From Dermatemys mawii (lineage: Eukaryota; Chordata; Testudines; Dermatemydidae): 64,000 nt of DNA. The DNA is taken from assembly GCA_007922305.1 (NCBI GenBank), contig ML677334.1:58806482-58870481 (forward strand), given 5' to 3'. A program made the translations under genes and the position numbers. Of this stretch, positions 33,615-46,007 are shown one piece after another (the stretch's first letter is position 1; each line of letters starts with the position of its first letter). The notes beneath the pieces were generated by a model. The model made no database searches and had not been told where the DNA came from. It worked only from the letters and a program-made list of their open reading frames with translations.

Positions 33615-34227
33615 TCAGGGCCAGGTGAGACGAGAACCCCTCAAATCCCTGCATGGGAACAAAGTAGTGCTTTTTATTGCACTTAGCCACCGGTATACCA
33701 TGGCTGGTGTACTCCGCAGGGCTCTCACTGGCTCAAGTAGCACATCACTGATCAGGAGGGTCCCTCTCCCAGGGATGGAGGCCTGTAAAATGTCCACCAG
33801 GCTGTGTGTGTTCTCTTGAAGAAACTCCATCTGGATGCCTAGGAATGTGTCTACGCTGCACAAAAAGCCCTCTGGAATAGAGGGGGAGGACGAACCAGGC
33901 AGCATGGCATTGTCCAGCAATGAGGAAGAAGGTCTTGCCTGAGCCAAACTGCCTCTCACCCATGGGAAGACATCCCAGGATAGAGGACTCCAGCAACTCT
34001 GCAGGGAGGAAGTCTGCCTATACCTGGGCTTGCAGTTGATCTGAAACCACTGCCATTGACCTGGCGGGTGACTTCAGCATTGAATGGAATGAAGAGCAGG
34101 ATCTCTGAGAATTTATCAGGGGACGAGGAGCAGGAAGATCGTCAGATCCTTGGAACTCATCAGATGATGCAGAGCAGGAAGATGACCCCCTCTCAGAATC
34201 AAAAGTGTCCCAGGATCTCAGCAACAT
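33615..34227 (-). pseudogene. Gag-like ORF1 remnant of the DIRS element
   Basis: Two adjacent minus-strand frames. 33959-33615 (114 codons) and 34227-34018 (69 codons, Ser-rich) belong to the structural ORF1 of DIRS elements, with motif MRGSLAQARPSSSLLDNAML. Further right to 35230 only short broken pieces are open. The plus-strand frames over the same interval are shadows. Confidence 0.6.
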
Positions 34228-35580
34228 GGTGGAGCAATGCCTGAGGGAGCCAATAGGCAGTCTGATTCATCTGTCGCCCAGAACGAGGCAGGAATCGGTG
34301 CCTCCAGTGAAGACAGTACGCACAATACAGAGCAGGCCATTGCTGCAGGCAGCGTTGATCACAGTGTAAACTGCTGTACCAAAGCACCAAAATACATCAA
34401 CATCAAGGATGACAAAAGCTGCCATAGGAGCATCTACGGTGTTTAATGCAATGAGGCTGAAGAGGGTCCTGGTGCCGAGCCCACCCCGGCCCCAAACTGA
34501 TTCCAGTACTGACTCCATCCCTACCCCAGGGAGGGGAGCATCTGGATACAGTGCTTTCAGACACAGACATTCAGCGGTTCACTTCGTCGGAGGGGCTGTA
34601 GGTGCGGTAGCCCTGGGAAAGTCCTGGACCAAGAGTGAGGTTGGGAGCAAAAGGCAGAGTAAGTCTGCAGCTTCCTGCTACACTGGCAACATGGATGCAG
34701 TCAGTACTGCCATCACCCTTATCAGTACTGACTCAATGAATGCCAGGAGGTCTGAAGTGGAGTAGATGGTACAGGATTTTTGCCTTTCCCATTAAGTACC
34801 AGGGAAGGGTTAGTGGTACCAGTGCCATCCCACGTGCAGGAACCGGTCCCATGCCAATCTGCACTTTTCCTGTGGGAGGCAGAGGAGTTGTCCCACAACC
34901 TAGAGTGGTGCCAACTGGTCTTATGAGACCTCTTCCTCGGATCCTCTGTTTCTTCAGCAAGGCACCTGCCTCAGAACAAAAGGCGGCAGTGCTCTCCGAG
35001 CCTGAGGGTGGTCTTCAACCCAAGAAGTGCCTCAATACCAGATCAGAACACATGGTCTGTTCAAACAGGTGCTGCATGTGGTGAAGGGCCTGTACCACCT
35101 GAGTCCTCTTTTTAAACAATTTACAAGTCAGTCAAAGCTCCATAAGGTGGGCGTTGCTAAAACGAAGCAAGTACCTTGTATACAGGGGTCGCTGCTGGAG
35201 ATCATCCCTCCACACAATGGATAACGTTTAAACCCTGGTGAGGGCAAAACTGGGGAAAACTATCTACTGACTACTAACTAATACTAACCATATAACTGTA
35301 TACAAGAAACTAGACTGACTCAACGCAAGGTTGTGAGACTACAACCACATAGAGTTCCTACTCACGGTCTGTGGCTAGAGAAGGAACTGAGAAGAGTAAG
35401 GGCACTGCTGCCTCATAGAGCCAGAGGAGGGACCACAGCTATGAGACGCTAGTGATGCCCCTCTACAAGTACTGACAGGCATAAGTATCCATCTCCAGTG
35501 AGCTTGGAGTGCACATACCTATATGGAATACACGTTGGCATCCACGTGAAGATTAACTTAGTACTATTTCCAATACAGCA

Positions 35581-38052
35581 CTTCCAATTATGAAGTAGAG
35601 GAGGCTGGATAAATACAGATGTCAGTAGGATGCTTACTGTAATGAACTGGGCATATGTTAAGAAGTTAAATTCAAATGCTTTTATACTAAGCCACAACAA
35701 ACCAAACATGCTGAATACTTAAGTTTGAAAGCAAATATATTCCAAAATAAAAGAATACAACAGCAAAGCTGTAGAAAGTGTTGCTATTATACAAGAAAAT
35801 AAATATGAAAAAGAAAATTAAGACCATGTATCATTCTAGTCTTGTGAGATTTTGAAAATGGAATACTTCTATCTTGTACTTTCTAATAATATATGATACA
35901 CTTCAGAGGTATAAGTAGGATGAATAACTGAGCAGTGTAAGGTTTAAATACTGAATTAATTGGCTTATGATCTGTTTTAAAAAAGAATAACTGTTTGGCA
36001 GGATGTCTTTTGACACCCAGTAATTTGATATCAACAGAACTTTTCCTCATTTTCACTCTCTTTCATTGGGAACGAGTAGGGGAAAGGGACACCTAAGAGT
36101 TAGTTGATGGCTCTCTCAAAATACTAGAGAGGATAGGAGGTGTTATTCTTCAACTGCTAAAATAAATTATAAATATTTGAAAACAGAGTATGGATGAAAA
36201 AGTGTTAAAGCATTTGAAAGTCAAGGGTTATAATAAATTAGGCAAGGGATAAAAATAATTTATTAAAACAGGAAAAATACCAATACTACTAACAACACAA
36301 TTATAGTGCTAAATACAATTTTTAATACAAATAAAGGTTAAGTATACTAAATATTCAAAAATATGAAATAAAATGAATAAAAATTATATTTAAAAATAAA
36401 AAAATATTAAGTATAAAGCCAAAAGACATGGGTTAAATATAATTAAAACTACAAAACAAAGGAAAAAAGGCTACACATAGTTTCTAAAAGAAGAAAGGAA
36501 AGAGTTATTCAAAACACTGAAATGGCGAAAGTTAGAAACAATTTTTTTAAAACACAGTACAATCAAAATTCAGAAAAGGGAAGGGTTAAAATACTCTACA
36601 TAGCGACAATAGGCTATGATGAACATCAAAGCAACAGACATTAGGCTGGGGTTAAGTAAGAAAAAGTGGAATTCAGCTTTAGTCAAGAAAGAATGAGGGT
36701 GAAGTCTTATGTCTCTTTGCTTGTGTCTGTACCTGGTTTATCTGCAAGGCCCCAGTCCTGCAAAGCAGCTCCATGCAGACAGACCCCTGACCTGCATGGC
36801 GTACATCTAACTACACTGGTGTCTGCACAGGAGTAGAGCAGTTTGCAGGACTGGGGCCTATATTAGTGTTACTAGATTACAAACTCTTCAGGGCAAGTCC
36901 CATGCTATTTTATTTGGCTGTATGATGTCTAGAACATTTTGGGGGGCTCAGTAAAGAAAAATATGTTCATTGGCCAATAACAGTTAGTTCTGGATTTCAA
37001 TTAAGTCAATGTCAAATTCATATATGAACACCTGAGAAGATACTGGATACTGACCAATGAGAACAAATACGATCTGTTCTTAGTTATACAAGTGTAAATC
37101 TGGAGTAAAATCACTGAAGACAATGGAGTTACTCTGGATTTACACTTTCATACAGAGATTGGAATGCAGCCTCCACCCATTCTTTCACCAGTTACTGCTG
37201 TTATAAAAGATTTAATTAAGTGAAAAAGGCAGTTCTAAAAATAGATGTATAGATGGGGTTGGTATTATTAAGGTTGCCTGACCCTTAAAACCATCCTTGC
37301 CAACTAAAGATGAAAGATTTTGAAACACACAACCAGGTCACAGATAATACTGAAAGTATCAAAGGTATTTATTTAGTGTAAAAGTTTAAAACTATGTAGG
37401 ATGAGAAATTTGAGGGAGAAGATTAAAAATGTCTACTTCCTCTCAGTATCATCGGTCACCAAGCAATGTCAATTTCAAGGGACTTTCTCTTCTATCCAAG
37501 TTTTGGAATTGTCTGTCCTCTTTTTTGGCGCCTCTTGCGCAGTTAAACAGCATCTGTGGTAACTGATCTCTTATACAAATTCAATAAACGTTACATATAA
37601 AGAAAGGAAAGTTTAAGAAAATTTACAGAGAACATCATAAGTTTACATCTATCACAGAGCACTGCAACGAAGTATGGTTTATCGTAACTAGCTTGTCCTT
37701 CACACTTAATACTTCACGGCCAAGATTTTAAAGAATGAAACTCTACAATAAAGCTAGAACTTCCATATTTTAGCACCTAACTAAGCAACCTGATTTTCAC
37801 ACGTGATAAGCATCTAACAAATCCCACTGACATCAACTGGTCATTTAGGTCAAATGATCCATATACCATTATCAATCCCCTGAGCCATCCAGTTCCCCAA
37901 AATTCTATGTATAAAAAAAAATAATTATCGTTCCATTCAAAACAAAATGGAAAATGTGTGAAGAGCTGAAATTCATATAGTGTGTTTTGTAGGCAGACTA
38001 ACTAATCAAACAATTATCTGGCATTAAAGCAAAAATCACATATAATTCTTAC
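35581..38052. other. AT-rich intron with two palindromic miniature repeats
   Basis: 36748-36860 starts ggccccagtcctgcaaag and ends tttgcaggactggggcc, an inverted pair about 80 bases apart. 37085-37145 reads gtgtaaatctggagtaaaa...gttactctggatttacac, also an inverted pair. The stretch 36170-36600 is very A-rich with no gene. No exon is seen before the one at 38053. Confidence 0.6.
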
Positions 38053-38087
38053 CATGGAATTTTCTCCTTCTCAAGGGTATGATCGTA
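38053..38087 (-). CDS. Coiled-coil gene, visible exon 3 (micro-exon, 35 nt)
   Basis: On the minus strand the acceptor is tttatatttgcag and the donor CCATG followed by gtaaga. The frame enters in phase 0 and leaves in phase 2: YDHTLEKEKIP plus two bases. Both junctions fit the neighbouring exons, which is the main support for such a short exon. Confidence 0.85.
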
Positions 38088-38559
38088 CTGCAAATATAAA
38101 AGATAAATTTCATTAAGGCAGCTTGGTCAAATACATGTTTTCTAATGTAACACTTCACTAAACTTTATATTGCAAGAGGGACACATCAATGTACAGAAAA
38201 ATGAATTTGTATTTACCTTCTTTAAAAATAATTATAGCTAATGTGTTTTTGGAATTGTGTAGATCCCAAATATAAATGGACTCTTTAACATCCTTTCGGA
38301 TAACCAACCCTATGTGCTCTATGTGCCTTTGGATGATGCCGTGTGAAAATCAGAAGACAGCTTGATTTTAATGAGGTAGTTTGACCCTTCAGGACTATAC
38401 ATATATCTTGACTAATAAATGAACTAGCTTGACACTGGTTTAGAGAGAGTATACTACTTCCATTATTATAAAATAGTAATTCTTTTCAAAGATACAATCT
38501 GGTTACCCATACAGACCCAAGATTTTATTAACATTTGACAATTTTTAGTTAGACAGTAC
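38088..38559. other. Short intron
   Basis: 473-bp intron between visible exons 2 and 3, AT-rich, with no repeat recognised. Confidence 0.7.
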
Positions 38560-38699
38560 CTGTTGAAAGGAGCTTTCTATCTTTACTTCCAGCTCTTGAA
38601 TGTGATGAATAGCTTTGTTAACACATGGAGATGGAGTATTTACCAGAGCACAACTACGACGCCTGGTGGAATAACCTAGGAGCATCTCTTTATTCTTAC
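38560..38699 (-). CDS. Coiled-coil gene, visible exon 2
   Basis: On the minus strand the acceptor is ttgttttcag and the donor TTTCAACAG followed by gtactg. Two bases (GT) finish a Gly codon begun in the previous exon; 46 codons follow and end in phase 0. The N-terminal part is not coiled coil: LLGYSTRRRSCALVNTPSPC is basic with two cysteines. It then turns into a helix (VNKAIHHIQELEVKIESSF). The STRRRSC...NTPSPCVNK stretch is the part I associate with CCDC178, from memory only. Confidence 0.88.
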
Positions 38700-40940
38700 C
38701 TGAAAACAAAATGCACACCAAAAGTCACAAACAAATGTCAGCATTTTTTTTTAATTTTCAAAAAATAAATCTTGGTTTTATGATTAAGATGACATAGCAA
38801 CCAACTTGAATAATGTGAATGCATTTTGCACAAATCTCTAGCCCACTGTCATTTGCAACAGCAAACATCACAGTTCAGATTTTAAGAAAACGCAAGTAGA
38901 AGTTGACAGAGGATTAAAAATACAATCCAAAAGGTGAAAGGAGAAACACAAGAAAGTATAGAAAAATACAAAAAGGAAGAAACTATTTAAAAAGAGAGAA
39001 AGAGAGAGAGAGAGAGAGGGAGAGAGAAGACAAAAGGATCTGAGGCCAAAAAGCAATTTAATGCATTCCTCCATCTACAGCTTATCACAAGTGAAATGAG
39101 TTTGATGGTTTATTTCTAGCCCTTAGTGAATAACTGTCCAAATCAGGAAAATGACAATGACAAGTAACAGGAAACAAATGCCAGCTTCTGCTTTAGAAAA
39201 GCCCAGAGTGGAACAGAAAAGGTGAAAGAATATCTCTGATAGACTTGCTTGGCAGCTCTACATATACTACACTGAGCTTCAGCCAGTGCACACTCTTATT
39301 TTTTGGAGGAATGAAAGCATAGAACAATCCTTTTTATTTTGGGGCAGTGAAACTATTCAAGAAATAAACCATTTTAAGCAAACACTTACATTAAAAAACT
39401 ATAAGGTTTCCCTGAGCCTCCTACTCAATTCTGTTACCTAATAAAGAACCAGATTGTGCCACCTGACTCACATGCAGCAGTATTTTAAGAACCTGCTGAG
39501 TAAGGTACTGTACAACTTAAGTAAGGGTGTCAGAGTCTGCCCCAAAATGTTATCTATTGAAGAAACCAGGAACCATACCAAGATGCTGAATCCAAATGAG
39601 ATTCTTGAAGAAAATATAGAGAATGCCATGTGGCTGCCCCGCAGAACTCCTGATATAAACTGATGTAAAGCTAGCTACTATCACTGATGTATCTGAGACT
39701 ACATATACCTTTATACGCTCTGAAGATTCAGATATAACAATAAATTAGATTAAGATGCTACAATGAATATGAGAGCCATTTATATACAATTCTCTTGGAG
39801 AAAGTTTCACCTAATTTCTTGGTGTCAAATCAAACAAAAATTTGGATGGAGTTTTCTAATAACTTTAACTCATTCCAGATAAAAAACAAGGACCTTTTAG
39901 CCAAAATTTGTGGTGAACGGCATTATCAGGATAGGAATAACACCCTGAAGAAAATGTTGGCATGATAATTGATGACAATAAACATCCAACACTGCCTCTG
40001 GAAGAAAACATGGATGACTGTATCTAGAGCTAGCTAGCCATACCCCTGTAATGCAGTATTTGCTCTCTCCCTGTGCCCTAAGGCACAATCTCTCTTGCAG
40101 GTCCCCCTGAGATACTGCAGTTCTACATCATGCATAATGTGGGCCAGTACATATAAGGTATTATCGGTCTCAAAGGCTGCACAGATAAAATGAAAAAATA
40201 CCAAGAAATGCAAGAGTTAAGAGTCCCAGAACAACTTTATTTCAAATTTATTGTAAATATGTAGAATCTTCTATTCCAAATTTTTTTGTTAAATCCAAAA
40301 TATATTAATATTTTTGAAATACATTTCCAAATACATGAAGGGTATGGCCAAATTAATATTGCTGTGATTTTTGCAGTTCTCAATTTTCTTTAAATCACTA
40401 GCTTAACTCAGCAAGCTCACTTTTCCTTCTTATTTTTTTAAAAATCAGATTCTTAAATTATTTAATTTTACTAAATAAAGAAAATTACTCTCTAACTGCT
40501 CAATTTTCTTCTCAGTAGATTATAACCATTGGTTACAAGCATGATTTCACAAATCCACTCACTGGTGTCAAGTAGGAAATGTACCTTCCTTAAAAGGGTC
40601 TCACTCATCATTTTCTGCAGAATTTAAGAGTTAATTTAAAAGGACATTTAATTTCAACTCTAATCAATTTTCGTTTTTCTAGACAGAACTGAACTCTAAC
40701 TTCAGGGGAAGAAGATCCAAGAGTAGGTAGTGGCTTAAGTTTAAGCGTTCTATAGCACTCTCTCCACAATAGGATTGTGAAGCAGCACTGTGGGCACAAG
40801 GACAGCCAAACAAGAGAAAAACATACTAAGAACAGTTAAAAACCATAAAAATAAAGCAATTACTTAAATCTTGTTTGAAGGCTTTAAAAGTCTGAACCAA
40901 CTGAAAACTGTACAGTACAAAGTCTTTATAGGAAACTTAC
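38700..40940. other. Intron with a (GA)n tract
   Basis: A purine tract of GAGA repeats lies at about 38993-39030; on the minus strand it generates a low-complexity LSLSLSLF frame that is not a gene. Otherwise AT-rich with no recognised repeat. The short frames are unsupported. Confidence 0.55.
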
Positions 40941-41021
40941 CATGTGATAGCTGACTACCATCCTCAGAAGACAGGGAAAGTGATTGCATTTCAAGCACTA
41001 TTGCCAATATTACCTTGTAGC
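40941..41021 (-). CDS. Coiled-coil gene, visible exon 1, probably with the start codon
   Basis: On the minus strand the acceptor is ttttaaattag and the donor CTATCACATG followed by gtaagt. The frame that fits the next exon reads YKVILAIVLE, then ATG (complement of 40986-40984), MQSLSLSSEDGSQLSH, leaving G for the next exon. The in-frame ATG is the best start I can see, but the exon is open upstream of it, so an earlier start in an unseen 5' exon is possible. The donor and acceptor both match consensus. Confidence 0.75.
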
Positions 41022-41631
41022 CTAATTTAAAAATAAATTATATATTATTAAAACAAATACATTTCATCAGTACAAAATATATTTCATCCATGTGTACTAG
41101 TCATAATGTTGGTAAAATCCACCAAGAGATTTTTATTATGGGTTCAAATCTTCTACCAATAGAAAAGCATCTGTGAGACAGCTGATGATATTACAAAGCA
41201 CCAAATTAAGCCATTTTAATTAAACTTTTGATTTGATTTGGGAAGGGAATAGGAACTCCAAGTGGTCCTTTCCCTGAATCTTTGTCTAAATCACTTGGCA
41301 GTGTAGCAATCCTGTCCAAGGACAAGAAGGCATTTGTGCCTTGGGGAAGTATTAACCTAAGCTGGTAGAAATAAGCTTAGGGGGTCTTTCATGCGGGTCC
41401 CCACATCTGTACGCCAGAGTTCAGAGTGGGGAGGGAACTCTGACAGGATTTATATTATCGTATTATATAAAAGTAGGAGGAGTCTCTGGAACATTAGCGA
41501 AAGAAGAATCAGACCACTGTGGGCTAAAAAATGAACAAAACTATGCCACTGAGTTCTAGGCTCAAACCTCTTTAGTTGCTCTCCGGCAGACTTTCTGCAC
41601 ACACAGAGCACAGTGATTGAGGGTATGTCTT
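41022..41631. other. Intron sequence without recognised features
   Basis: No exon or repeat recognised apart from ordinary AT-rich sequence. Confidence 0.45.
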
Positions 41632-41919
41632 CACTACCCACCAGATCGGCGGGTAGCGATCGATCTTTTGGTGATTAATTTATCGCATTAGGACGCGTTA
41701 AGACGCAGTAAGTCAATTGCCAACGGTGCCCCCATCAACTCCGGAACTCCAGCTCGCCGAGAGGTGCAAGCTGGAGTTGACAGGGGAGCCTGCTACCAAC
41801 CGCCACTGCCATGAGGACAGCAGGTAAGCAGGCCAAAGATACGCCGACTTCAGCTACGTTATTCACGTAGCTGAAGTTGCGTATCTTCGGTCGACCGCTC
41901 CCCCTAGTGTAGACCAGCC
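41632..41919. mobile_element. Miniature inverted-repeat element, Harbinger-like ends
   Basis: Left end gggtatgtcttcactac, right end ctagtgtagaccagccc, inverted to each other with a few differences. The interior contains ttcagctacgttattcacgtagctgaa, a strong hairpin (41848-41874), and no transposase. Terminal motifs match those at 42927 and 56376. Confidence 0.75.
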
Positions 41920-42051
41920 CACAAATAATGGAATGGATATGTAGATACATGTGGTATTTAGCTTCTGCCAAAAAGTTACTGGAATACGACAGCAGTTAAA
42001 AAATATCTCCAGTAGTATGATAACTATCTCCCCACCACACCTTTCAAGAGT

Positions 42052-42325
42052 GATGGTGTGATTCTATGTATAAGAAAAATGACAATTTGTATCATTACCA
42101 CTGTTATACAATTGCAACAATTTTTATACAAAATTTACCATCTAAAGTATCAATCGAAAAGTTCTAATCTATCACATAGGATTATCTCGTTAATATGCAT
42201 GTATCATCTTTTATCTAAAGTTATGAATATTGGCTATGAATTTGTATCTCCAACATGTGTTTTGTTCCTTGGCAACATTCTTCAGATAGATTTACATAGA
42301 TTATACTTTACCATCGGGGCTAGAT
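42052..42325 (+). mobile_element. LTR fragment related to the LTR at 60867
   Basis: Contains gtgtgattctatgtataag, aatatgcatgtatcatctt and atctaaagttatgaatattg, in the same order as the U3 part of the LTR at 60867 (tatgcatgtagcatttc, tatctgaagttaggaatatg). Only the U3-like part is present. Both ends are abrupt. Confidence 0.6.
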
Positions 42326-42329
42326 GGCC

Positions 42330-42927
42330 ATGTGTAGTTGGCCAATTAAGAACAAGCCACACTCATAATGGGACATTGAAGAAATTCATCCCACCCAGGA
42401 AGCCTTTCCTGCTTCACTGCCGTCATGATGTCCCAATTGACACATCCTGTGCTTTCAGGGAAGTCTGTGTCCATGTCCTCCACACAATTATCTTCGTGTT
42501 GGGCAGTCAGGTTCTGCACATACTGCAGGATAATGCACAAGGTGTTTACAATGCTCACAACAGCAGTGGTGAGCTGAGCGGGCTCCATGCTTGCCGTGCT
42601 ATGGCGTCTGCATGAATAACCCAGGAAAAAAGGTGTGAAATGATTGTCAGCCATTGCTTTCATGGAGGGAGCGAAGGGAGACTGACGAAACATACCCAAA
42701 AACGCAACAACGTTTTTGCCCCATCCAGCATTGGGCGCTTAACTCAGAATTCCAATGGGCAGCGGACACTGCTGGGACTGTGGGATAGCTCCCCACAGTG
42801 CACCACTCTGTGAGTCATTGCTAGCAACGGTATTGAGGACGCACTCCGCCAAGTTAATGCACTTAGTGGACACACACACAATTGACTGTCTAAAAATCAA
42901 CCTAATTTTGTAGTGTAGACATACCCT
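42330..42927 (-). mobile_element. Truncated Harbinger-type element
   Basis: On the minus strand it begins gggtatgtctacactac at 42927 and runs into the 5' region typical of Myb-carrying Harbinger elements (gggagctatcccacagtccc, gcccattggaattctgagtt). A minus-strand frame (42699-42346) covers the start of the accessory gene with SMEPAQLTTAVVSIV. It is cut at the left, next to the LTR fragment. Together with 41632 the outer flanks are tga on both sides. Confidence 0.7.
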
Positions 42928-43291
42928 GAGTCAAAGGCCATTAGGAGTAGGGGTAGAGGGGATCGCTAAGCATAAAGCAAACCTAGGAATAGCTAAATTC
43001 AGGAGACAGTTTAGATTGCAGCTGTTTTTTGCTATTTATCATAACATTAAAGGTAAAGCACAGAAAAAGGGTAAGATCGGACCATTATCAAGTTGGGGGT
43101 GGGAATGGTGTGTACACTATGTTAAGAGCAGAGTTTGAATTTTTGAATTCCAGCTACTAACAGTGTCACTGTCTATGTTATCCACAAAACAATGGCCTTA
43201 TTGAAACAATTGTAAAAGTGTCCCAACTGTAAAATTCATATTTGATAAACCCCAGGCAGATGACAAAAACTATTATCTTGTTCTGAGATTT
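42928..43291. other. Intron sequence without recognised features
   Basis: No exon or repeat recognised. Confidence 0.45.
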
Positions 43292-43674
43292 TTTCAAAGG
43301 AGCCTAAGGAAGCTGGACACCTAACTCTTTTAGCAGTAGGGAATTGGGGGGGGGGGGAATTGGAGGAGCGGCTAGTCCCCCTGAGCCCAGATTCTGAAAA
43401 GTGGTGCCTTTTCAACTCACTAGGTAGTCAGAGCAGGGGGGACTCATGAACCTGCCGCCGAAATGTCGCCGGTGGACAAAGCAGGTCCATTCGCCTATAT
43501 CCAGCCAAAAGGGCTCCGCTTCTTTCAGCGGCCTTACTCGCTTCACCACTTTTTCCGGCAGTGGCCGTTTCAGCAGCAGCTCCACCAGTTAAGTGGTGCC
43601 TTTTTTTATGGTGGTCGCTCTCCCTGCTATTCAAACCTGGCTATGCCATTGTCTTTTAGGCACCTCTGAAAATC
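43292..43674. mobile_element. Miniature element with inverted ends and GC-rich centre
   Basis: ttttcaaaggagcctaagga at the left pairs with ttttaggcacctctgaaaat at the right. Between them are a poly-G run (43347-43359) and a GC-rich segment with gccgccgaaatgtcgccgg. No transposase. The open frames on both strands across the centre are incidental. Confidence 0.55.
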
Positions 43675-45195
43675 CCAGCCTCAGTCTATTTAAGTACTGG
43701 AATACACATATTCACAAATGTAATTGACCAGCTACTTCTGAGCTGCCTTTTCTTAATACTACCATGCACAAAGAAATAACTAAAACCTGAAGCAGCAAAT
43801 CCCAGCCAGATATAAGCTAGTATGAGAGACAAATCAGCAACAGATGTGTTACTATGACAAATGTATTATTACTGTTAAATCACTCAATACTTAACATTGC
43901 TACTTCTGTATGAGACAATACTACCTGATTTGCAGAGACTCAAGGCAATTTGTGTTACAATATTTATTGAAGTGACATATGAAGACAAACACCACATTGT
44001 TGCTATTACCGCAATATACCTTTCCGAAGTCACTGTATATTATTCCACACAAAAAAGTAAAAATAATGGAAAATCATTGTGGATGCTTAGCTTCATCAGG
44101 TATACAATGTGTAAATACTTCTACATTCTATTTCACACCTCATGAAATATGTTTGAAGCTGCAGTGCACATATTCAACTTTTTTTAATTACTTTGCTGGT
44201 ATTTTAAACTACTGTAACAGAAATAATAATTTGTCAGGATAGCTATTAAAGACATCAAATTTATTACAGCAACATCTCAAATGAAAGGACCAGAAATTCC
44301 TCATTAAGAACAAGAACATCATTTTACACACTTGAGCAAAATTTAAAGCAAATTTTTTAAAAAGTTTAAAATGAAAGAAATTAGAACTCCAGTAATTATA
44401 ATTACTATCCACATAATGCAAATAATGTAACACTTTTCATTATAAACCACACCCACATCAAGGCTCTAGGATGTGCTATTGTTCATTTTATAAACACATG
44501 TTAAAAGAATAGTAAAGTTGAAAAATCAAAATTCAATAAATACCTCTTTGTTCACTACATTCCCTTTCTGTCTTACACTATATACCAGACCAGTATGGTG
44601 TGGTCCATTGGAGGCCCAAACATGTCCTTAGTTAAATCAGTGTAAATCACTCTATCTGGTAGATGTAAACAGAATTTGGCCAAAATTAAGGAAAACATCA
44701 GCCTAACTATCTTCCCATTCACAACATATTCCTGCCTCATTCATTGTGCACCATCCAGCCAGCACTGTGAATGAGACAGAGATCTTGACCAAAAACAAAT
44801 ATGTGACCATGTAATTAAAGATTCTCTAGTAATGCATACAGAAAAGGATGCAGAGTTAAGACAACCATCATTTGTTAATGCCTCCTAGCAGGAGGCAATA
44901 AGTAAAATTTGCCTTTTAAAATTATTGTCACTGTAGGTTGAAGGAAGAGTCAAACTGATGGGTGAAAGGCCAAAACTGTAGCCAGATGCACTCTTATGGA
45001 ACTGAAGGAGAGACTACACAGTTTGAGATACAGCTTGTAGTCCAGAACAAAGAATATGAAAAAGTATTAAGAATCAGATCCTTTCTGTCATCTAGATGGA
45101 AAACCATTTCTCTTTTACAGAGAAGTTCTCCTGTTTCTCCATCAGAATCTTCTACAATTCTACAGAGCAATCATCATCTAAATAGATCGACCATG
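43675..45195. other. AT-rich intron without recognised features
   Basis: No exon or repeat family is recognised. Several short frames on both strands have no splice or domain support. Confidence 0.45.
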
Positions 45196-45203
45196 ATCTA
45201 CAT

Positions 45204-45471
45204 CAGGGTTTCTCAAACTGGGGGTTGCGACCCCCCTGGGGGTCGCGAGCTCCTGCCGCCGCTTAAAAGCCGCCGAATGAATTACTTCTGCATTTGGCAG
45301 CTTTTCGGCGGACATGCCAAGCTCTTTCGGGAGCGCTTGGCATGTCCACTGAAAAGCCACCAAATGCGGCAGTAATTTATTCGGCGGCTTTTCGGCGGAC
45401 ATACAAGGGTCCGCCGTGGCAGCCGAGGAAAGAAAAATAGGTCACAGTTCTCAAAAGTTTGAGAATCACCG
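45204..45471. mobile_element. Non-autonomous hAT element, near-perfect 8-bp target duplication
   Basis: Left end cagggtttctcaaactgggg, right end caaaagtttgagaatcaccg in inverted form. The flanks atctacat (45196-45203) and atctatat (45472-45479) differ by one base. The interior contains an inverted pair around cggcttttcggcggacatgc. GC-rich, non-coding. Confidence 0.88.
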
Positions 45472-45799
45472 ATCTATATAGATCAACCAGCCAGCATTCA
45501 GACTATCAGAATAACAAACTTAGATTCTCTTTGCTGAGTCTGACAGTGCCTCAGGGACATGAAATCCAGAAAATGGAGACTCCACTGCCAAGTTCAGTAG
45601 GCCAATTGGCCTTCTCGCCAATTCTGCACAGAATCCTGGGGATAAGGGGACCTAGAGGGAACACACAAGAACATTTGGCTCAACTGCAACAGAAACTGAT
45701 CTTTCCATCAGTTGTTCTGTAGACAGATTCTGAAGAGAGGGGTCCTTTATTCAAGGAATGCCTTGCAGAATGAAATGAAGGAGACACCTCTACCAGTAA

Positions 45800-46007
45800 A
45801 TTCTAGTTTTGTCCACCACAGAAAGGGATCAGAGGTGCAGGCTCTGGGCGGCACTTACCTCAAGCAGCTCCTGGAAGCAGCGACATGTCTCCCCTCCAAT
45901 CCTACGTGGAGGCACAGTCAAGCAGCTTTGCGTGCTGCCCTGTCCACAGGTGCCACCTCTGTAGATCCCATTGGTTGCAGTTCCTGGCCAATGGGAGCTG
46001 GAGGAGT
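45800..46007 (+). mobile_element. Internal piece of a GC-rich reptile repeat
   Basis: Words such as ggcacttacctcaagcagct, cctggaagcagcgacatgtc and cccattggttgcagttcctggccaatggg recur in the elements at 58363-59340 and 63772-64000 and are familiar from turtle genomes. Class not determined. Confidence 0.55.

Larger units (their letters stand above)
30160..35580 (-). mobile_element. DIRS-type retrotransposon, decayed, interrupted by a solo LTR
   Basis: Minus-strand order from right to left: a 5' leader (35580-35230), gag-like ORF1 pieces (34227-33615, and continuing 32300-31600), RT (31560-31060), RNase H (31069-30644) and a tyrosine-recombinase remnant (30340-30180). Words seen: MRGSLAQARPSSSLLDNAML and ILQASIPGRGTLLISDVLL (gag-like); LYLNDSLLEGSS and KLVVTDASLLGRGVHLD (RT and RNase H); ISARRVAGPNG (recombinase, compare the usual SARRVGEL, with the first catalytic Arg). 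Stops and shifts throughout make it inactive. Exact terminal repeats were not resolved. Confidence 0.8.

Noticed and set aside
38868..39074. Minus-strand frame with LSLSLSLF run
   Set aside because: Product of a (GA)n microsatellite.
42058..42615. 185-codon plus-strand frame
   Set aside because: It crosses an LTR fragment and the antisense of a Harbinger-type element; the composite reading matches no family.
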